Source: Eublepharis macularius
Taxonomy: Eukaryota > Chordata > Lepidosauria > Squamata > Eublepharidae
NCBI RefSeq assembly: GCF_028583425.1
Contig: NC_072805.1
Location: 15,076,001-15,140,000 of the forward strand
Length of the DNA stretch: 64,000 bases
Direction of reading: 5' to 3'
Shown: positions 1 to 11,260 of the stretch, piece after piece
Layout of the letters: each line of letters opens with the position of its first letter
How positions within the stretch are numbered: the first letter of the stretch is position 1
Made by a program: the position numbers and the translations under genes
The notes under the pieces: model-generated
What the model was told of the DNA's origin: nothing
Seen by the model: only the letters and a program-made list of their open reading frames with translations
Database searches by the model: none

Positions 1-695
1 GCTCCGTGGTTTGGTTGGCCTTCAGACCTCATTCCCAAAAGGGCACAATCCCTGGGGCTTGATCTGCTCTCCTTCTGCACTGATGGTGCTTTGACTATAG
101 CTGCCGTTATGTTCCAGCCTTATGTAGCAGCCCAAAGGCTATGAGAGCCTCATCCCAGCTCTGACCCTCCTTTCGCCAGTAACAAGGGACGAGGCTGGCA
201 TGTGGACAAGCCCACATCTGAGCCCTAAAACACGAGAAGCGATTTATATATTTTTCAATATCCTTAAAATGTACATTGCTCCTCCTCCCCCCCCCCCCCA
301 CCACTGAGTAACACAGATAATGCCAAGTCAGAGCACTCGCTGGCTGTGAGAGGTTGTGCAGGAGACAAAGGAGCTTGTGAAGTGCCTTGGGACGCCCTGC
401 TGATATTTTCGGTGCCCGAGGGGAGGGAAGTCAGAGGAAGTTTGCTGAAGACATCCAACCCGTGGGGGTGGAGAATCACTAGTGCAGATGTCAAAGTAGA
501 GAATTACAAAGCAGTCCTAAGCAGAACCCACACCCTTCTGTGCACTGAAGCCAATAGGCTTAGAGAGGGTATAAAGCAGTTTAAGATGCCTCTGTTAGAG
601 GGCTAAATATGTGGGGGGAATAGAAAGACTCGAAAGTGTCAGGCAGGCAAGCCAGCCTGCCTGCCATAACTGTGAATGCATGTCTACTGGGGGTA
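1..695. other. Intergenic DNA, no gene seen
   Basis: I see no exon-like reading frame or recognisable repeat here. A C homopolymer interrupts the sequence near 287-300. Open frames here are short and lack any recognisable protein motif. Confidence 0.5.
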
Positions 696-921
696 GGGTT
701 GCCAGCCTCCAGGTAGTGGCTGGAGATCTCACAGAATTACAACTGGTCTCCAAGCCACAGAGAGTTCACCTGGAGAAAATGGCTACTTTGGGGGGTGGAG
801 TCTATGGAATTATGCCATGCCATGCCAAGGTCTTTCCCTCCCCAAATCCCACTTTCTCCAGGTTTCTCCAGGTTTCACCCTCCAAATCTCCAGGAATTTC
901 CCAACATGGAGCTGGCAACTC
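696..921 (+). repeat. TA-flanked MITE, family GGGTTGCCAGC (copy 1)
   Basis: The left end GGGTTGCCAGCC and the right end GAGCTGGCAACTC form terminal inverted repeats, with TA directly outside both ends (694-695 and 922-923). Internal landmarks shared by all copies are a CCAGGTAGTGGCTGGAGATC block, GGAGAAAATGGCTACTTTGG, and a CTCCAGGAATTTCCCAAC block near the right end. The TA flanks suggest mobilisation by a Tc1/mariner-type transposase, which is inference. It has no coding capacity. Confidence 0.75.
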
Positions 922-1050
922 TAACTGGGGGTGGGGGGTGGGGACGGGCTTTCTTCCTGTAGTGTAGCTTCCTTCACTATGCCTATGCTTTGCTAAGCTA
1001 TGCTTTGCTAAGAGACCTTATCAGTGCAGCTGGTAGTGTGTGGGAACCAG

Positions 1051-1139
1051 GGGCAGGTTCGTGAAAGTTCGTGGTTCGTGAAATTTGACGAACCACGAAC
1101 CACATGGTTCAGGTTTTTTCCAGTTCGTGCCCATCTCTA
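1051..1139. repeat. Short fold-back element of the GTTCGTGGTTCG family
   Basis: Repeated TTCGTGGTTCGTGAAA and the reverse CGAACCACGAACC form a small palindrome ending CAGTTCGTGCCCATCTCTA. Longer relatives lie at 58680-58976 and 61977-62315. The right-end motif GCCCATCTCTA is the complement of the AGAGATGGGC start of the 61977 copy, so this looks like an internally deleted derivative. Confidence 0.6.
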
Positions 1140-1611
1140 ATTATCAGGGCAGCTCTTTGGGAACCAGGCATGGGAACTTTGGCTGGGCATCTTTTGCAGG
1201 ACTTTCGCTGACTTCAACTGACTTGTTGGGACTGGGGGAGGGGAACTGGAGTATAACCTCTTGGGGAAGACTTTGCTTCAGCATTCTGGGCAATCTCTAT
1301 GTAACAGAGCACTTCTAGGGAGTTTTATGTGAATAAAGATGCTTTTAACTCATACCACTGTGTTGGGTGGAGTGTCTGAGAGGTTCCTGTAGCCAGGCAT
1401 GACAAAAAGTTCCATATTGTATAGCTGTTGGATGCTGATCAGTCAACTTCATCTACGTAGGTTTTTTTTAAATGTATAGACATTTTATTTTTAAAAAAAG
1501 ATATGAAAAGTACGTAGGATATTTTAACTTTTTGCTCTGATACCTTCAGGTGCACCCCAAAGAGGGCAGGAAGACATTACCCTGACTTGCCTTCCTACCT
1601 TGGGAACTCTT

Positions 1612-1730
1612 GGATGTTGTACAGTGGTTACAGCGTTGAATCTGTGAAATCTGGGTTCAAATCCTGACTCTGCCATAAATTCCACTGGGTGATTTTGGGC
1701 TGCTCACTCACTCTCAGCCTTTATTTATTT
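1612..1730 (+). repeat. tRNA-derived SINE head, fragment
   Basis: The stretch GTACAGTGGTTACAGC resembles a Pol III A box and GGGTTCAAATCC a B box at the usual tRNA-SINE spacing. It is followed by the TGGGTGATTTTGGGC block common to Sauria-type SINEs. The 3' part is missing or replaced by a TTTA-rich stretch. Confidence 0.5.
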
Positions 1731-1833
1731 ATTTGACTTTATTTATTTAAAACATTCTTATGCCACCTTTTTACCCAAATAGGGTCCTCAAGATGATGAA
1801 CATAACAAATATTAAAACATTTGAACATTAAAA

Positions 1834-2129
1834 AGGTAAAGATAGTCCCCTGTGCAAGCACCGAGTCATTACTGACCCATGGGGGGATGTCACATCACAA
1901 TGCTTTCTTGGCAGACTTTTTGTTACGGGGTGTTTTGCCATTGCCTTCTCCAATCATCTACACTTTACCCCCAGGAAACTGGGTACTCATTTTGCTGACC
2001 TCAGAAGGATGGAAGGCTGAGTCAGCCTTGAGCTGGCTCCTTGAACATGGCTTCCGCCAGGATCGAACTCAGGCCGTGAGCAGAGCTTGGGCTGCAGTAC
2101 TGCAGCTTACCACTCTGCGCCACGGGTCT
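1834..2129 (-). mobile_element. Full-length tRNA-derived SINE with 16-bp TSD
   Basis: Read on the minus strand, the element begins with a tRNA-like head (GGCGCAGAGTGGTAAGCTGC, then B box GTTCGATCC) and ends in GGACTATCTTTACCT. It is bracketed by a perfect direct repeat CATTTGAACATTAAAA (1818-1833 and 2130-2145), the signature of LINE-mediated target-primed insertion. It is about 296 bp long and non-coding; the open frame across it (1821-2189) is incidental. Confidence 0.85.
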
Positions 2130-2526
2130 CATTTGAACATTAAAACAGGATTAATAACAACAACAGCAGCTCTCAGTCTCACAAAATAACTTTGATACTG
2201 CAAACAAAACCAAAAGGTAAGACTTTTGAAAAAAAATATCTATAATCACTGGTTTACTGATTGATTTGTTCACTGTTTATTTATACAGTTCCAAGGGGCA
2301 TCCCGTAATGATGGGAGGGGGGGCTAAAACTCTCATTGAGCTGTATGGGAATGTGCATGTGTGAAACACACTACTATGGGGGGAATTTCTCCACCCTGCT
2401 ACCAGGACCCAGTCCACTGGTAGCCTTCTGGTTCTTGCTTAGGGTTGCCCCTTACTGAAGGCATGATTGGCCCTCTTCCCTAGACTTTTCTTTCCCTAAT
2501 TCTGATCTAAAGTTGCTAGCTAAGGT

Positions 2527-3143
2527 GATGTACACAGCACAGAAAAAGTTTTTAACCAGATCTGGAAGTTTTATTAAAAAGGTCAAAGAGATTACAAGCG
2601 GTAGGAGCAGGCACCAGTCCTGAGCCCATCCCTCCAAACTCTATAACAGATAGAAACAGATACAGCATACAAGACACAACAATACACTAAGATAGCTCCA
2701 ATACCCTTTCCCCCAACCAAGAGCTCTCATGACTCCCCCCATTGTACAGCAGCAGGACCTCAATAGGTCACTGGTTTGTCCCTCTTTTATAGGGAAATAT
2801 CAAAGGCTTGCTTCATTAACATCCTAATCAATTACGTTGCCTTTGTTCTTGAAAGACAGTTCCGTTGAGGGTATTTCATGTAAACATAGGTCTATACATC
2901 CTTTACCTCTAAGATAGACTGCATCCTTGATATGCATTTGGCTACATTGTAAATTACAAAGGAATGTTCACACTTCCCTAGCTATAGTTTTGGGATGTCC
3001 TGTGCTTCCCGGAGATAAGTTGTTTGCTGTTTGCCCTGGTTCTTATCACCTTGCTCTTTAGTGATTTACATGCAAAGGCCAGAGGACCCTTCAAAGGTCC
3101 CAAACAATTAACAACTTTTATGGCCTTATCTGTTCCCTGTCAC
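2527..3143 (-). repeat. Possible solo LTR
   Basis: On the minus strand the stretch begins TGTGACAGGGAACAG. Late in the segment it has an AATAAA signal (TTTTTAATAAAACTTCCAG) followed by a T-rich, GT-rich tail ending in TGTACA, an order like U3-R-U5 of a retrotransposon LTR. I could not find a matching 4-6-bp target-site duplication, so boundaries are uncertain. No internal genes are visible. Confidence 0.3.
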
Positions 3144-4296
3144 AGAGGGTGAAATCTTCTCAGGAAACGCAACTTTATTCTGCAGAGAGAAGGGGTGGGG
3201 CTTTTGGAAGATTTCTTTTTCCAAACTATAGCTGGTTCTCTATTTCTAACATGGGCAAAAAGGCCTGGTTCCAACTCACTAACAAAATTCTGACAACAAC
3301 TACTAATTGCCCAGCAGCATCCAGTTTGAATAAACTAAAAGTAAACTGATGAACAGGCTTGAATTGCTGATGAACAACTGGACAGATCAATCAACAACCC
3401 CAAAAAATTGGCTCCCTTTTCTCAAATGGCAGACAGAATGGGTGTCGGAGAATCCCCAGTATTCAGTAGGATTGCACTATCAATGTGGTTAAATATATAG
3501 ATCCTGATTTAGCAAACTAAGTTGTAACCTTCACTAAAACTGACGGAACAAGTTACTGACAATTATAGTAAGTCTGGTGCTTTACAAAGGGGCTGAGTCA
3601 TGCATAGTCGTATCTGGATCAGGGCCCTTGAGGGGCACTGGGTGACCTTTAGGTGAGGGTTAATAAGAATTCTTGGGCACTTCCTGATTTCTCCCTCTCT
3701 CGCTTCACGTTTCCCTTCCTAGTCCTTTGACAATGACCTATTTTTAGACGCACATCACCATGACCGAGAATGTCACTTGACAGAATCCCATCCTGAAGAT
3801 TCACATCTCTGACAAATAAATATGTACGACAAACTGGTACAGGGAAGTTGCCTCTGAGACCTGCTTTCCTGTCCATTCCAGGAGGCAGTGAATGAAAATC
3901 ATTTCAAATGAACGTCTGCTGGTCCCTGCTGAGTGTCTTGGGAAAAGGCTGCATATCAAAAGAAAAAGAAGATGAGATTTTTCCAAACTGACAGCCCGAA
4001 GAAGGTACGCAAGAAAGAAGAGAAAGCAAACCCCTTTTCTTAGCCTGCTACCAATACTTTGCCCACCTCCTAACTGACTCCACCTCTTGAAAGCCAAGGG
4101 GTCACCAGAGTGCGTGAAATGCCATGAGATGTATCTACAAATTCTCTTTAAAAATAAACCTCTCTCTCTGTCTGTACTAACATTCCCTTGGAAAGATAGG
4201 GGTATGGAATACCAGCATTTTATCCAGAAACGGTTCTTCACGTTCTGCAGATAATTTAGCAATCGTGAAATGAAGGACCAGTCTGATTGTGTTATA
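3144..4296. other. Intergenic DNA, nothing assigned
   Basis: No coding exon is supported. The minus-strand frame at 3801-4262 shows no recognisable domain. A TAGGATTGCACT fragment near 3467 resembles one end of the CAGTGCAATCC fold-back found whole at 48932-49020. Confidence 0.4.
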
Positions 4297-4445
4297 GGGC
4301 CAACCTACAAGTGACAAATTATACTTGAATGACAAGTGAACTGTGATTGAGTGGAGTGCAAGTGGAGTGCAAGTGAACAGGGAAGAATACACGTGAGTCT
4401 GTTCACTTGCCATTCAAGTGTAATTCGTCACTTGTAGCTTGGCCC
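4297..4445. repeat. Fold-back MITE, GGGCCAAGCTACAAGTGAC family (copy 1)
   Basis: The left arm GGGCCAACCTACAAGTGAC and the right arm GTCACTTGTAGCTTGGCCC are inverted, and complementarity continues inward (ACTTGAATG / CATTCAAGT). The trinucleotide ATA lies directly outside both ends (4294-4296, 4446-4448). A 3-bp TSD and GGGCC termini fit a Harbinger-like DNA transposon; that assignment is inference. Confidence 0.75.
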
Positions 4446-4732
4446 ATAGATGGAGTCAGTTTGACTGTTTACTCTTGTCAAGCGTCTGTGTTTCTCTACT
4501 TTGTCAGTTGACCTCCGAGGCCAGTTTGCCAGAGGGCCTGGGCATTCTGACCTCCAGAAGGCAAATTTCTCACTGTCTGTTTCAAAATCCATTTTTTCTC
4601 TCTCAAATGTACAGCTTTGCTATTTCTGTATGTTTCAGCTCTAGAAATAAGATGCCAGGGCACTGATCGACACAACTGTGGACTGAATTAATCGCAGCAT
4701 TTGACAAATAAAGTACGAGGTTTAAAAATCCA

Positions 4733-4869
4733 GGGCCGCATCCACACATCACTGGATATTGTACAATTGTTGTGCTACAGAAAACAATTATGGACAAGAT
4801 AATCCAGTAGCGAACAATTGTTATTGCACAACAACAGCACAATAGCCAATAATGTGGGGATGCAGACCC
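4733..4869. repeat. Fold-back MITE with GGGCCGCATCCACAC terminus
   Basis: The left end GGGCCGCATCCACACATC is complementary to the right end AATGTGGGGATGCAGACCC. Inner arms around CAATTGTTGTGCTA and TAGCAC-like blocks also pair. The terminus resembles the GGCCGTTTCCACAC elements at 47090, 49939 and 60024, so this may be a diverged relative. A clean TSD is not seen. Confidence 0.6.
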
Positions 4870-4930
4870 ATTCTTCACCTTCCTCTTGAACAATCCTTCC
4901 TTTGGCATAATGTGTGGAGAGTGTTCCCAA

Positions 4931-5123
4931 GTCAAAGCTGACTTATGGTGACCCCTGGTAGGGTTTTCATGGCAAGAGAGCTAACAGAGGTGGTTTGCCA
5001 TTGCCTGGCTCTGCAATCCTGGTGTTCATTGAAGGTCTCCCATCCAATTACTAACCAAGGCCGACCCTGCTTAGCTTCTGAGATCTGACAAGATCAGACT
5101 CACCTGGGCTATCCAGGTCAGGG
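4931..5123 (-). mobile_element. 5S rRNA-headed SINE
   Basis: On the minus strand the head contains CAGATCTCAGAAGCTAAGCAGG, matching the internal control region of 5S rRNA, followed by TTGGTTAGTAATTGGATGGG. The tail reads GGGTCACCATAAGTCAGC, close to the 3' end of BovB LINEs. It is a short non-coding Pol III-type element. A hAT-type element is inserted immediately beyond its head end. Confidence 0.8.
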
Positions 5124-5128
5124 TTTAG

Positions 5129-5458
5129 CAGGGCTTTTTTTCAGCTGGAATGCGGTGGAATGGAGTTCCAGCACCTCTTGAAAATGGTCACATGGCTGGT
5201 GGCCCCGCCCCCTGATCTCCAGACAGAGGGGAATTTAGATTGCCCTCCATGCTGCAGCGGCACAGAGGGCAATCTCGACTCCCCTCTGTCTGGAGATCAG
5301 GGCAGGGCCACCAGCCATGTGACCATTTTTGCCGAGGGCGATTTAAACTTTAAAAAACTCCCCCGTTGTTCCAGATGACCCAAAATGATGTCATTGTGTG
5401 GTCCTGTGCTGGCAACCCACTGAGTTCCACCACCTCTTTTCCCAGAAAAAAAGCCCTG
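5129..5458. mobile_element. Non-autonomous hAT-type element, CAGGGCTTTTTTTC family (copy 1)
   Basis: The terminal inverted repeats are CAGGGCTTTTTTTC and GAAAAAAAGCCCTG. The 8-bp flanks GGGTTTAG (5121-5128) and GGGCTTAG (5459-5466) match at 7 of 8 positions. The interior contains an inverted pair of a CTCCAGACAGAGGGG block, so the element folds back. It carries no transposase; frames across it are incidental. Confidence 0.8.
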
Positions 5459-5466
5459 GGGCTTAG

Positions 5467-7322
5467 TATAATGTTTTTATATGAAATGTTTTTATAATTT
5501 ATATAATGTTTTTAATAAAAACAACACAGCCTTCTTGTAATGGCTCCAGTGCCTCAGTTAAGGATGTTTGTCTCGAGTTGTGAGTCAAAAATCCACAGAC
5601 CAGCTCTTCCACATCTTCTACCCTACACCCTGCCCAGCATCTATTTCTGGCCATCCCATTTCTAATGTCTAGTCCAGGAAAAAAACTGGAACACATCTGT
5701 AATGAAGGGTGGGGGACATTTTACAGGTGCCTGCCATCTTTTAATCTTAAAGAGGATCTAAATTGCCAACCAAATTCTTACTCATTTGGCAATGCAGATT
5801 TGGAGCTTTTAGCCATGATCATGGGACTTCTGGTGAAACAGAATGCGGACAAGGAAATTGGAGACACCAAAGTTCGGAGATGGGGCGCACACGTTGCATT
5901 CAGAAGGTCCCAACTTTGGTCCTCACCTTTGCAAAAAGCAACAACAGTCTGTCAGAGCAGCCGCCGGAGTAAATGGATCAATGTCTGGACTCTGTATAAG
6001 GCAGCTCCATAGGACGAAGGCAAAACTCTTCTAGAGCAATCTGAGATGTGTGTGGGGGGTGGGGTGGGGGGTATATTAATTTTGATCTTTATACCTGGTT
6101 TTCAGTTTATTGTTCTCCATCAACATTATAACATGCCTTGATTCCTTTACTGGGAGAAAGGCAAATGAGAAGAGTGGTGGGAATAAATGACTAAATTAAA
6201 AAAAATTAATAGTTTATTGTTATTTAGTTCTGACTTCTTCCTGTGGTTGGTTGGTAAGTAGGTAGGTAGGTATGTAGGTAGGTTCCTTCCTTCTTAGACT
6301 TGGAATTCATGATTGCAGGCAGGCCGGCAGCGCAGTGGGACATCTATTTCTGGGAAGCTGAGTGTCAGCATAGCACCGACAGTTGAGAGAGGCTGGCTGT
6401 AGCTCCACTTTGTGATGCAGCGTGAAATTCTGGCGCCTGCCATCGAGGTGGCTGGATAAATTCAGCAGGTTTTCAACAGGCTGCATTTCGGTCCTCAGAC
6501 TCTTTGTCACTTTCTAAGCTGTTCCGTGTCTCTAAATAGAAATTTTAAAAACTGTTTAACAAGCAACTAAGCCCTTTCCTTGCAAGTTGCTGAAAAAGAT
6601 CCCCCTGAGCAGGCTCTGGACTTGCGTTTCTTTGGAGCCCTTAGTGGTGTTTTTTCTTTCAAGCATACTTTATTACACCCTTCTTCAAAAGTGCTCAGAG
6701 CAGCATACACATTTCGTCCCTTTTCTTATTTCTCCATTTTATTCTCAGAACAGCCCTGTGAAGTGGGCCTTATGCCGGGTTCTACAGGTTCCCATGATTA
6801 ATTCCTCCACATTTTTATTTACCCCAGTGTGACCCCAAGAAGGCTGTATCTGAGTGGGAAGAGAGTACTTAACCCTTTCCTCACCGGTCCATTTTGGAAT
6901 CAAAACAGTCCACTCGAAGAGGCTTTGTACACCCATGGGAGCAAGCACATTTAGCTCCCACTTCAAAATCCAGGATATAATTATCCCATGGTTACATCTG
7001 TAACGTCAGTACTCTGTGCAGGAAGGAATCTTCTTTCGGAGGGTAGGTGCTGGCCCGAGCCCTTGTGTAAATTTTTCTGCCACATATAGAATTCAGTTTG
7101 GGACCAGGATTTTGAACGTATGATGGCAGAGGAATGAGGGAAGGGAAACCAGAATAAGTACAAAAAACATGGTAGAACTGCCCGGTTGTACTCCAGAAAA
7201 ATTTAGTATTCTGGGATTTTTCCTCTGAGAATCCATTACAGTCCTTGTCTCCCTTCTGAGATCCACTGCGGATTCAGCGCATACAACTCTGCCTTGGTAT
7301 CTGGTGAGTTCAGCGTTATATC
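5467..7322. other. Intergenic DNA, mostly unassigned
   Basis: No exon is supported. A TAGG-type simple repeat lies near 6251-6283. Around 6640-6830 the reversed motifs CAGCCCTGTGAAGTGGG and a TTTATT-rich tail suggest an old minus-strand SINE. Confidence 0.4.
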
Positions 7323-7660
7323 CAGAGCTTTTTTTCAGGGAAAAGAGGTGGAACTCAGTGGTGGAACTCAGAACCTCACAATGAAATCACTTTGGGTCAG
7401 CTGGAACAAGCTGACCCAATCAGCTTGAAAATCGTCGCATAGACAGTGGCCCCGCCATGTGACCAGGTGACTGCTGGCGCGGAGGGCAATCTAAACCCCC
7501 CTCTGTCTGGAGATCAGGGGGCGGGGCCACCAGCCATGTGACCATTTTCACCGAGGGCGATTTAGACTTTAAAAAACTCCCCGCTTGTTCCAGCTGACCC
7601 AAAGTGATGTCATTGTGAGGTCCTGAGTTCCACCACCTCTTTTCCCAGAAAAAAGCCCTG
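7323..7660. mobile_element. Non-autonomous hAT-type element, CAGGGCTTTTTTTC family (copy 2)
   Basis: It starts CAGAGCTTTTTTTCAGGG and ends AAAAAAGCCCTG, and is flanked by a perfect 8-bp duplication GTTATATC (7315-7322, 7661-7668). It shares the inner inverted blocks of the copies at 5129 and 57103. The 8-bp TSD with CAG-type ends is diagnostic of the hAT superfamily. Confidence 0.85.
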
Positions 7661-7828
7661 GTTATATCTGAAGGATTCTGGAAGGCTCTGCTTCAGGTCT
7701 CCACCAGGCTAGGTGTGAATCAGTGCTGTCTTTGGAACTAAAACCCTCTATACTATCACTGTGAGAAAAAGGGGGTACCCCTACCAATAGGGAGGAAGAT
7801 CCGTAAATGTAGGTCAGTCATTGAGGAT

Positions 7829-8036
7829 GCCCTGGCCTGGATGTCCCAGGTGAGCCTGAACTCGTCAGATCTCAGAAGCTAAGCAGGGTCAGCCTTGGTT
7901 AGTAATTGTACGGGAGACCTCCAAGGAAGACCAGGGTTGAAGAGGCAGGCAATGGCAAACCACCTCTGTGAGTCTCTTGCCCTGAAAACCCCACCAGGGG
8001 TCGCCATAAGTCAACTACGACTTCACTGCACCCTCC
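7829..8036 (+). mobile_element. 5S rRNA-headed SINE
   Basis: TCGTCAGATCTCAGAAGCTA is close to the 5S rRNA internal promoter. It is followed by TTGGTTAGTAATTGTACGGG, GGCAATGGCAAACCACCTC and the BovB-like tail GGGGTCGCCATAAGTC. Confidence 0.8.
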
Positions 8037-9188
8037 ACCACCACCATTATGGATACCCCACAATGTGCCCATCCCAGAGAATTACCGATGGCACAGAAGA
8101 AGTCCTCTATCAAATTGTGGTGGAAACTCAACAGCATCTGGACCGTCACGGTGTGCTTGCAGAAAGGCAGGCTCAGACAGCTGCCTCTGCAGTAGGGGAA
8201 TCTCTGGCTCTCAGGCGGAGTTCATCTTGCCCCCACCTCCCCACCCTGTCCCTTCCTGAAGTGATTCCTAATTAATTCTATCCCAGAAAGATCGCTGCTG
8301 CTGTACTTTTTAATGAGAGGTCACCAGCAGACGACCCGTTTCCACTGCAGGACAACTACACGTATCAATTAAAAATAGCAAAAAAGAACATTCCTTCTTA
8401 CCGCCTGGAGGCCGGCGCCTTGATCAGAAGGAAGATATCGGAAGCAGGCTAAACAGCGGCAAGACTTCATTCCCAGCACGAGCCGAGCCTTCCCGGAGTC
8501 ATCTCAGTCACAATTACTTCCACTACCGAGTCCCCCTGCTTAAGCATTCTTTCTTCCACAGATAATTTCATCTGAGCAAAGCAGTTTGACGAACAAGTGA
8601 CCCCCAGACTGCTTCTCCCCACGCCGCTTCTGTCCAAATCTTTCTCGTTGCAGGATCCTGCAGTCCTTGGCGTAGCGGCTTCTCTGCATCTCGGAAAGAT
8701 GGACTCGGGCTCAGTTTCGGCCCAGGAGGTCTCAGTAGATGGCAGAACCTGTTTTTTTTTTCATGTCAGCTTTCACCCCTGAGACGTATGAAATGAATTA
8801 CTGATTCACTTTCCTGAGCAAAGGACATTTCAGGGTCAGTTTCCTTTAGAGAAATGAGTATGGCAGACTTTGATCGTGTAACAGGTTGAGCAGGCAGGGC
8901 ACAAGCAGGGACCCAGGCAGGCTGTGCCAGCCCCCAAAGTGACAGCTGTACTCTTGGTGCCTCGAGTGGCATCATCCCAGCATACTGTTTTGTTCTTCTG
9001 GCAAATTCAGAACGTTTTTCTCCTTTTCAGCCCCAAGAGCCAAGCAGATGGAGGAATCCCAAAGATGTCTGACAGGCACGCCTGGATTCATATTGCATAT
9101 AGCCTTGTGAGTGGTGACCAAAAGCCGTCTAAGGTTGCTTCTGGACAGAGGTTTTGCTCTCACCTTGCTTGGTGTTGGGAGGGAAGGT
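8037..9188. other. Intergenic DNA, low in recognised repeats
   Basis: I recognise neither exons nor repeats here. The stretch 8280-8600 lacks repeat landmarks and could hold conserved non-coding sequence, but only alignment would tell. Confidence 0.3.
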
Positions 9189-9375
9189 GGCATGGTATAG
9201 CCAGGTCTAGTCAGATCTCGGAAGCTAAGCAGGGTTGGTACTTGGATGGGAAACCACCAAGGAAGACTCTGCAGAGGAAGGCAAGGGCAAATCACCTCTG
9301 CTTCTCATTTGCCTTGAAAACCCCTTACTGGGGTCGCTGTAAGTCTGTTGCAACTTGAAGGCACAAATGTACATA
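9189..9375 (+). mobile_element. 5S rRNA-headed SINE
   Basis: The head GTCAGATCTCGGAAGCTAAG is nearly identical to the 5S rRNA internal control region and continues into GTACTTGGATGGGAAACC, also as in 5S rRNA. The tail GGGGTCGCTGTAAGTC resembles the BovB 3' end. Confidence 0.85.
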
Positions 9376-10337
9376 GCTTGGCGTTTTAAGTTGGAGTCAG
9401 GTTTTGGAAATAAATGCGACATCTTCCTCTAATGGCCAGCTTTCTGTACGGTCCTCCAGTCTGCTTTGATCTTATGAATTGGTATTATTTGGAGGGAAAG
9501 ATCCAAATCAAAACATCCTTGCTCACTGTGTGGACAGGAAGGTGTGTGTTTTTGCAGGTCATGTCTACATCAGTGCAATATTAACCCCCCCCCCAAATTA
9601 AAAAGCAGGTATAAAATACATTCAAACCATATTTAAAACCAATGTAAAAATACCTTATGCCCCATTAGCAGGATATTCTCCCTTTGTCCAAGCTCAGGCT
9701 GCCCTGAAGCCCTCCATCTTGCTGGAAAACCTTTCTATGCTGTGATGAAAAGAGGTTTAGAAAGTGCTGATACACAGAAGTCTCAGCACACATCTGGACT
9801 GGCCCTAAGGCTGTCACCTTTGATCCTGATCTAGCCTGGGTCGTTTTTAATAAACGCTAGCCAGAAATTCTACAGGTATGAGATTTCCCATTTCTGAGTC
9901 ACAGCAACACAAAATAGAACCCCAGGGAGGGAATCCTAGGTAGGGCAGACTGGATGTTCAACTGACTAGGAAAGTCCCTGCTGGGCTGCTGTCCTGGAGG
10001 GCCAATGGAGGCCACACGCAAGCAGACCCAAATTCTGAAGCTCTCTCACAGCCAAACTAGACACTCCCCTCTCCACAAGTTCACCACAGATCCAACTCGT
10101 GTTCACTGCAGCCGCACAGCAGCTGAGGGGAATGGCTTCTAAAACAAGGAGAACCCAAACAAGCTTGGAACACTGCCGTGGGCGGGGGACCTCCTGCCTC
10201 CCCACCAAGTCACTTTTCCCCATGAAAAGAGAGCAGGTGGAGAGTTATTTCCAGATTGTTGCTGCTCCATGTGGAGTATTTATGCACATGAATTGGCAAT
10301 AATGGAGAAATAACTGCTGTGTGGCTGTGGGGAATGT
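9376..10337. other. Intergenic DNA, nothing assigned
   Basis: No coding exon and no clear repeat. Short open frames here lack any recognisable domain. Confidence 0.4.
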
Positions 10338-10620
10338 GAGTTGGTGTAGTGGTTAAGAGTGGCAGGACTCTAATCTGGAGAGCTGGGTTTGATTTCCCAC
10401 TCCTCCACCTGAAGCCAGCTGGGTGACCTTGGGGCAGTCACAGCTCTCTCGGAGCTCTCTCAGCTCCACCCACCTCACAGGGTGTTTGTTGTTGTGGGGA
10501 TAATAATGACATACTTTGTAAACCGCTCTGAGCAGGTGTTAAGTTGTCCTGAAGGGTGGTATATAAATCGAATGTTGTTGTTGCTGTTGCTGCTGCTGCT
10601 GTTGTTATTACTATTATTAT
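10338..10620 (+). mobile_element. Sauria-type tRNA SINE
   Basis: The tRNA-like head has A-box-like GTAGTGGTTAAGAG and B-box-like GGTTTGATTTCC, followed by the conserved GAAGCCAGCTGGGTGACCTT body and CCACCTCACAGGGTGTTTG. The tail TGGTATATAAATCGAATG ends in TTG/TGC repeats. The tail resembles the L2/CR1 3' end seen at 40835-41935. Confidence 0.85.
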
Positions 10621-10639
10621 TATTGGGTCTGTGGCAAGC

Positions 10640-11260
10640 TTGTGAAAAAAAGTAACGTCTAGTTTGCTACCAATGTCACAGAGGCCCCTGGACTCAAAAT
10701 CTTCAGTTTACCGGCAGGGACAGTACGAGTTTTTCAGCAAACCCATCCAACAGTCAAACTCACTATGTTTGACTCTATTGATCAGAAGCAAGCTGATTAC
10801 AGGGTCTTTCTGGTTTGCTATTAAATGGCTCAAACTAACAGGTTTGCATGTATGAAAACCTTGCTGATCCAAACAAATCAACAGCCATTCAAGCTCACTA
10901 AGGACTACCCAGACAAACATTGACTGATAGGGTGTTTTTAATAACACAGCATGTATTTATGACCAATTTATATGATTTGTGACAGTCAGTTTAAACAACG
11001 TCCTGCGCAGTAGCAGCACAGCAAGGGGAGGGGCGGTAGAATTCCACAGGACATGCGCCTGCGTAAAAAGTAGGTTGTGCTGCCCTGTACCGTTAGGAAG
11101 AAATAGTTAAAGCAACCTGCCGAACAGCCACAGGCTGGTTGATGAACAAACAAACTGTCCATTGAAAAATCAGTTCCCTGCTTGGGAGTGGCAAACAGGA
11201 TATGAGCCAAAGGTGGTGTTTGAATAGCCCTATTACCAGTTGCCTCCTTCAGCACAGCCA
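10640..11260 (+). repeat. Unnamed dispersed repeat, copy 1
   Basis: Blocks such as AAGGACTAC-CCAGACAAACA, TTTATATGATTTGTGA, GCAACCTGCC and GGTGTTTGAA recur in the same order at 23790-24880, with much divergence between them. The two loci therefore derive from one repeat family. I do not recognise it or see coding capacity. Confidence 0.5.

Noticed and set aside
1821..2189. 122-codon plus-strand frame
   Set aside because: It lies across a tRNA SINE in antisense, and the SINE has a TSD.
9189..9300. Genuine 5S rRNA gene
   Set aside because: Only the internal promoter part resembles 5S rRNA. It is diverged, lacks the 5S 3' end and is joined to a BovB-like tail, so it is a SINE.
10338..10420. 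tRNA gene
   Set aside because: A and B boxes are present but no cloverleaf is apparent, and the same head is repeated at many loci with a SINE body.
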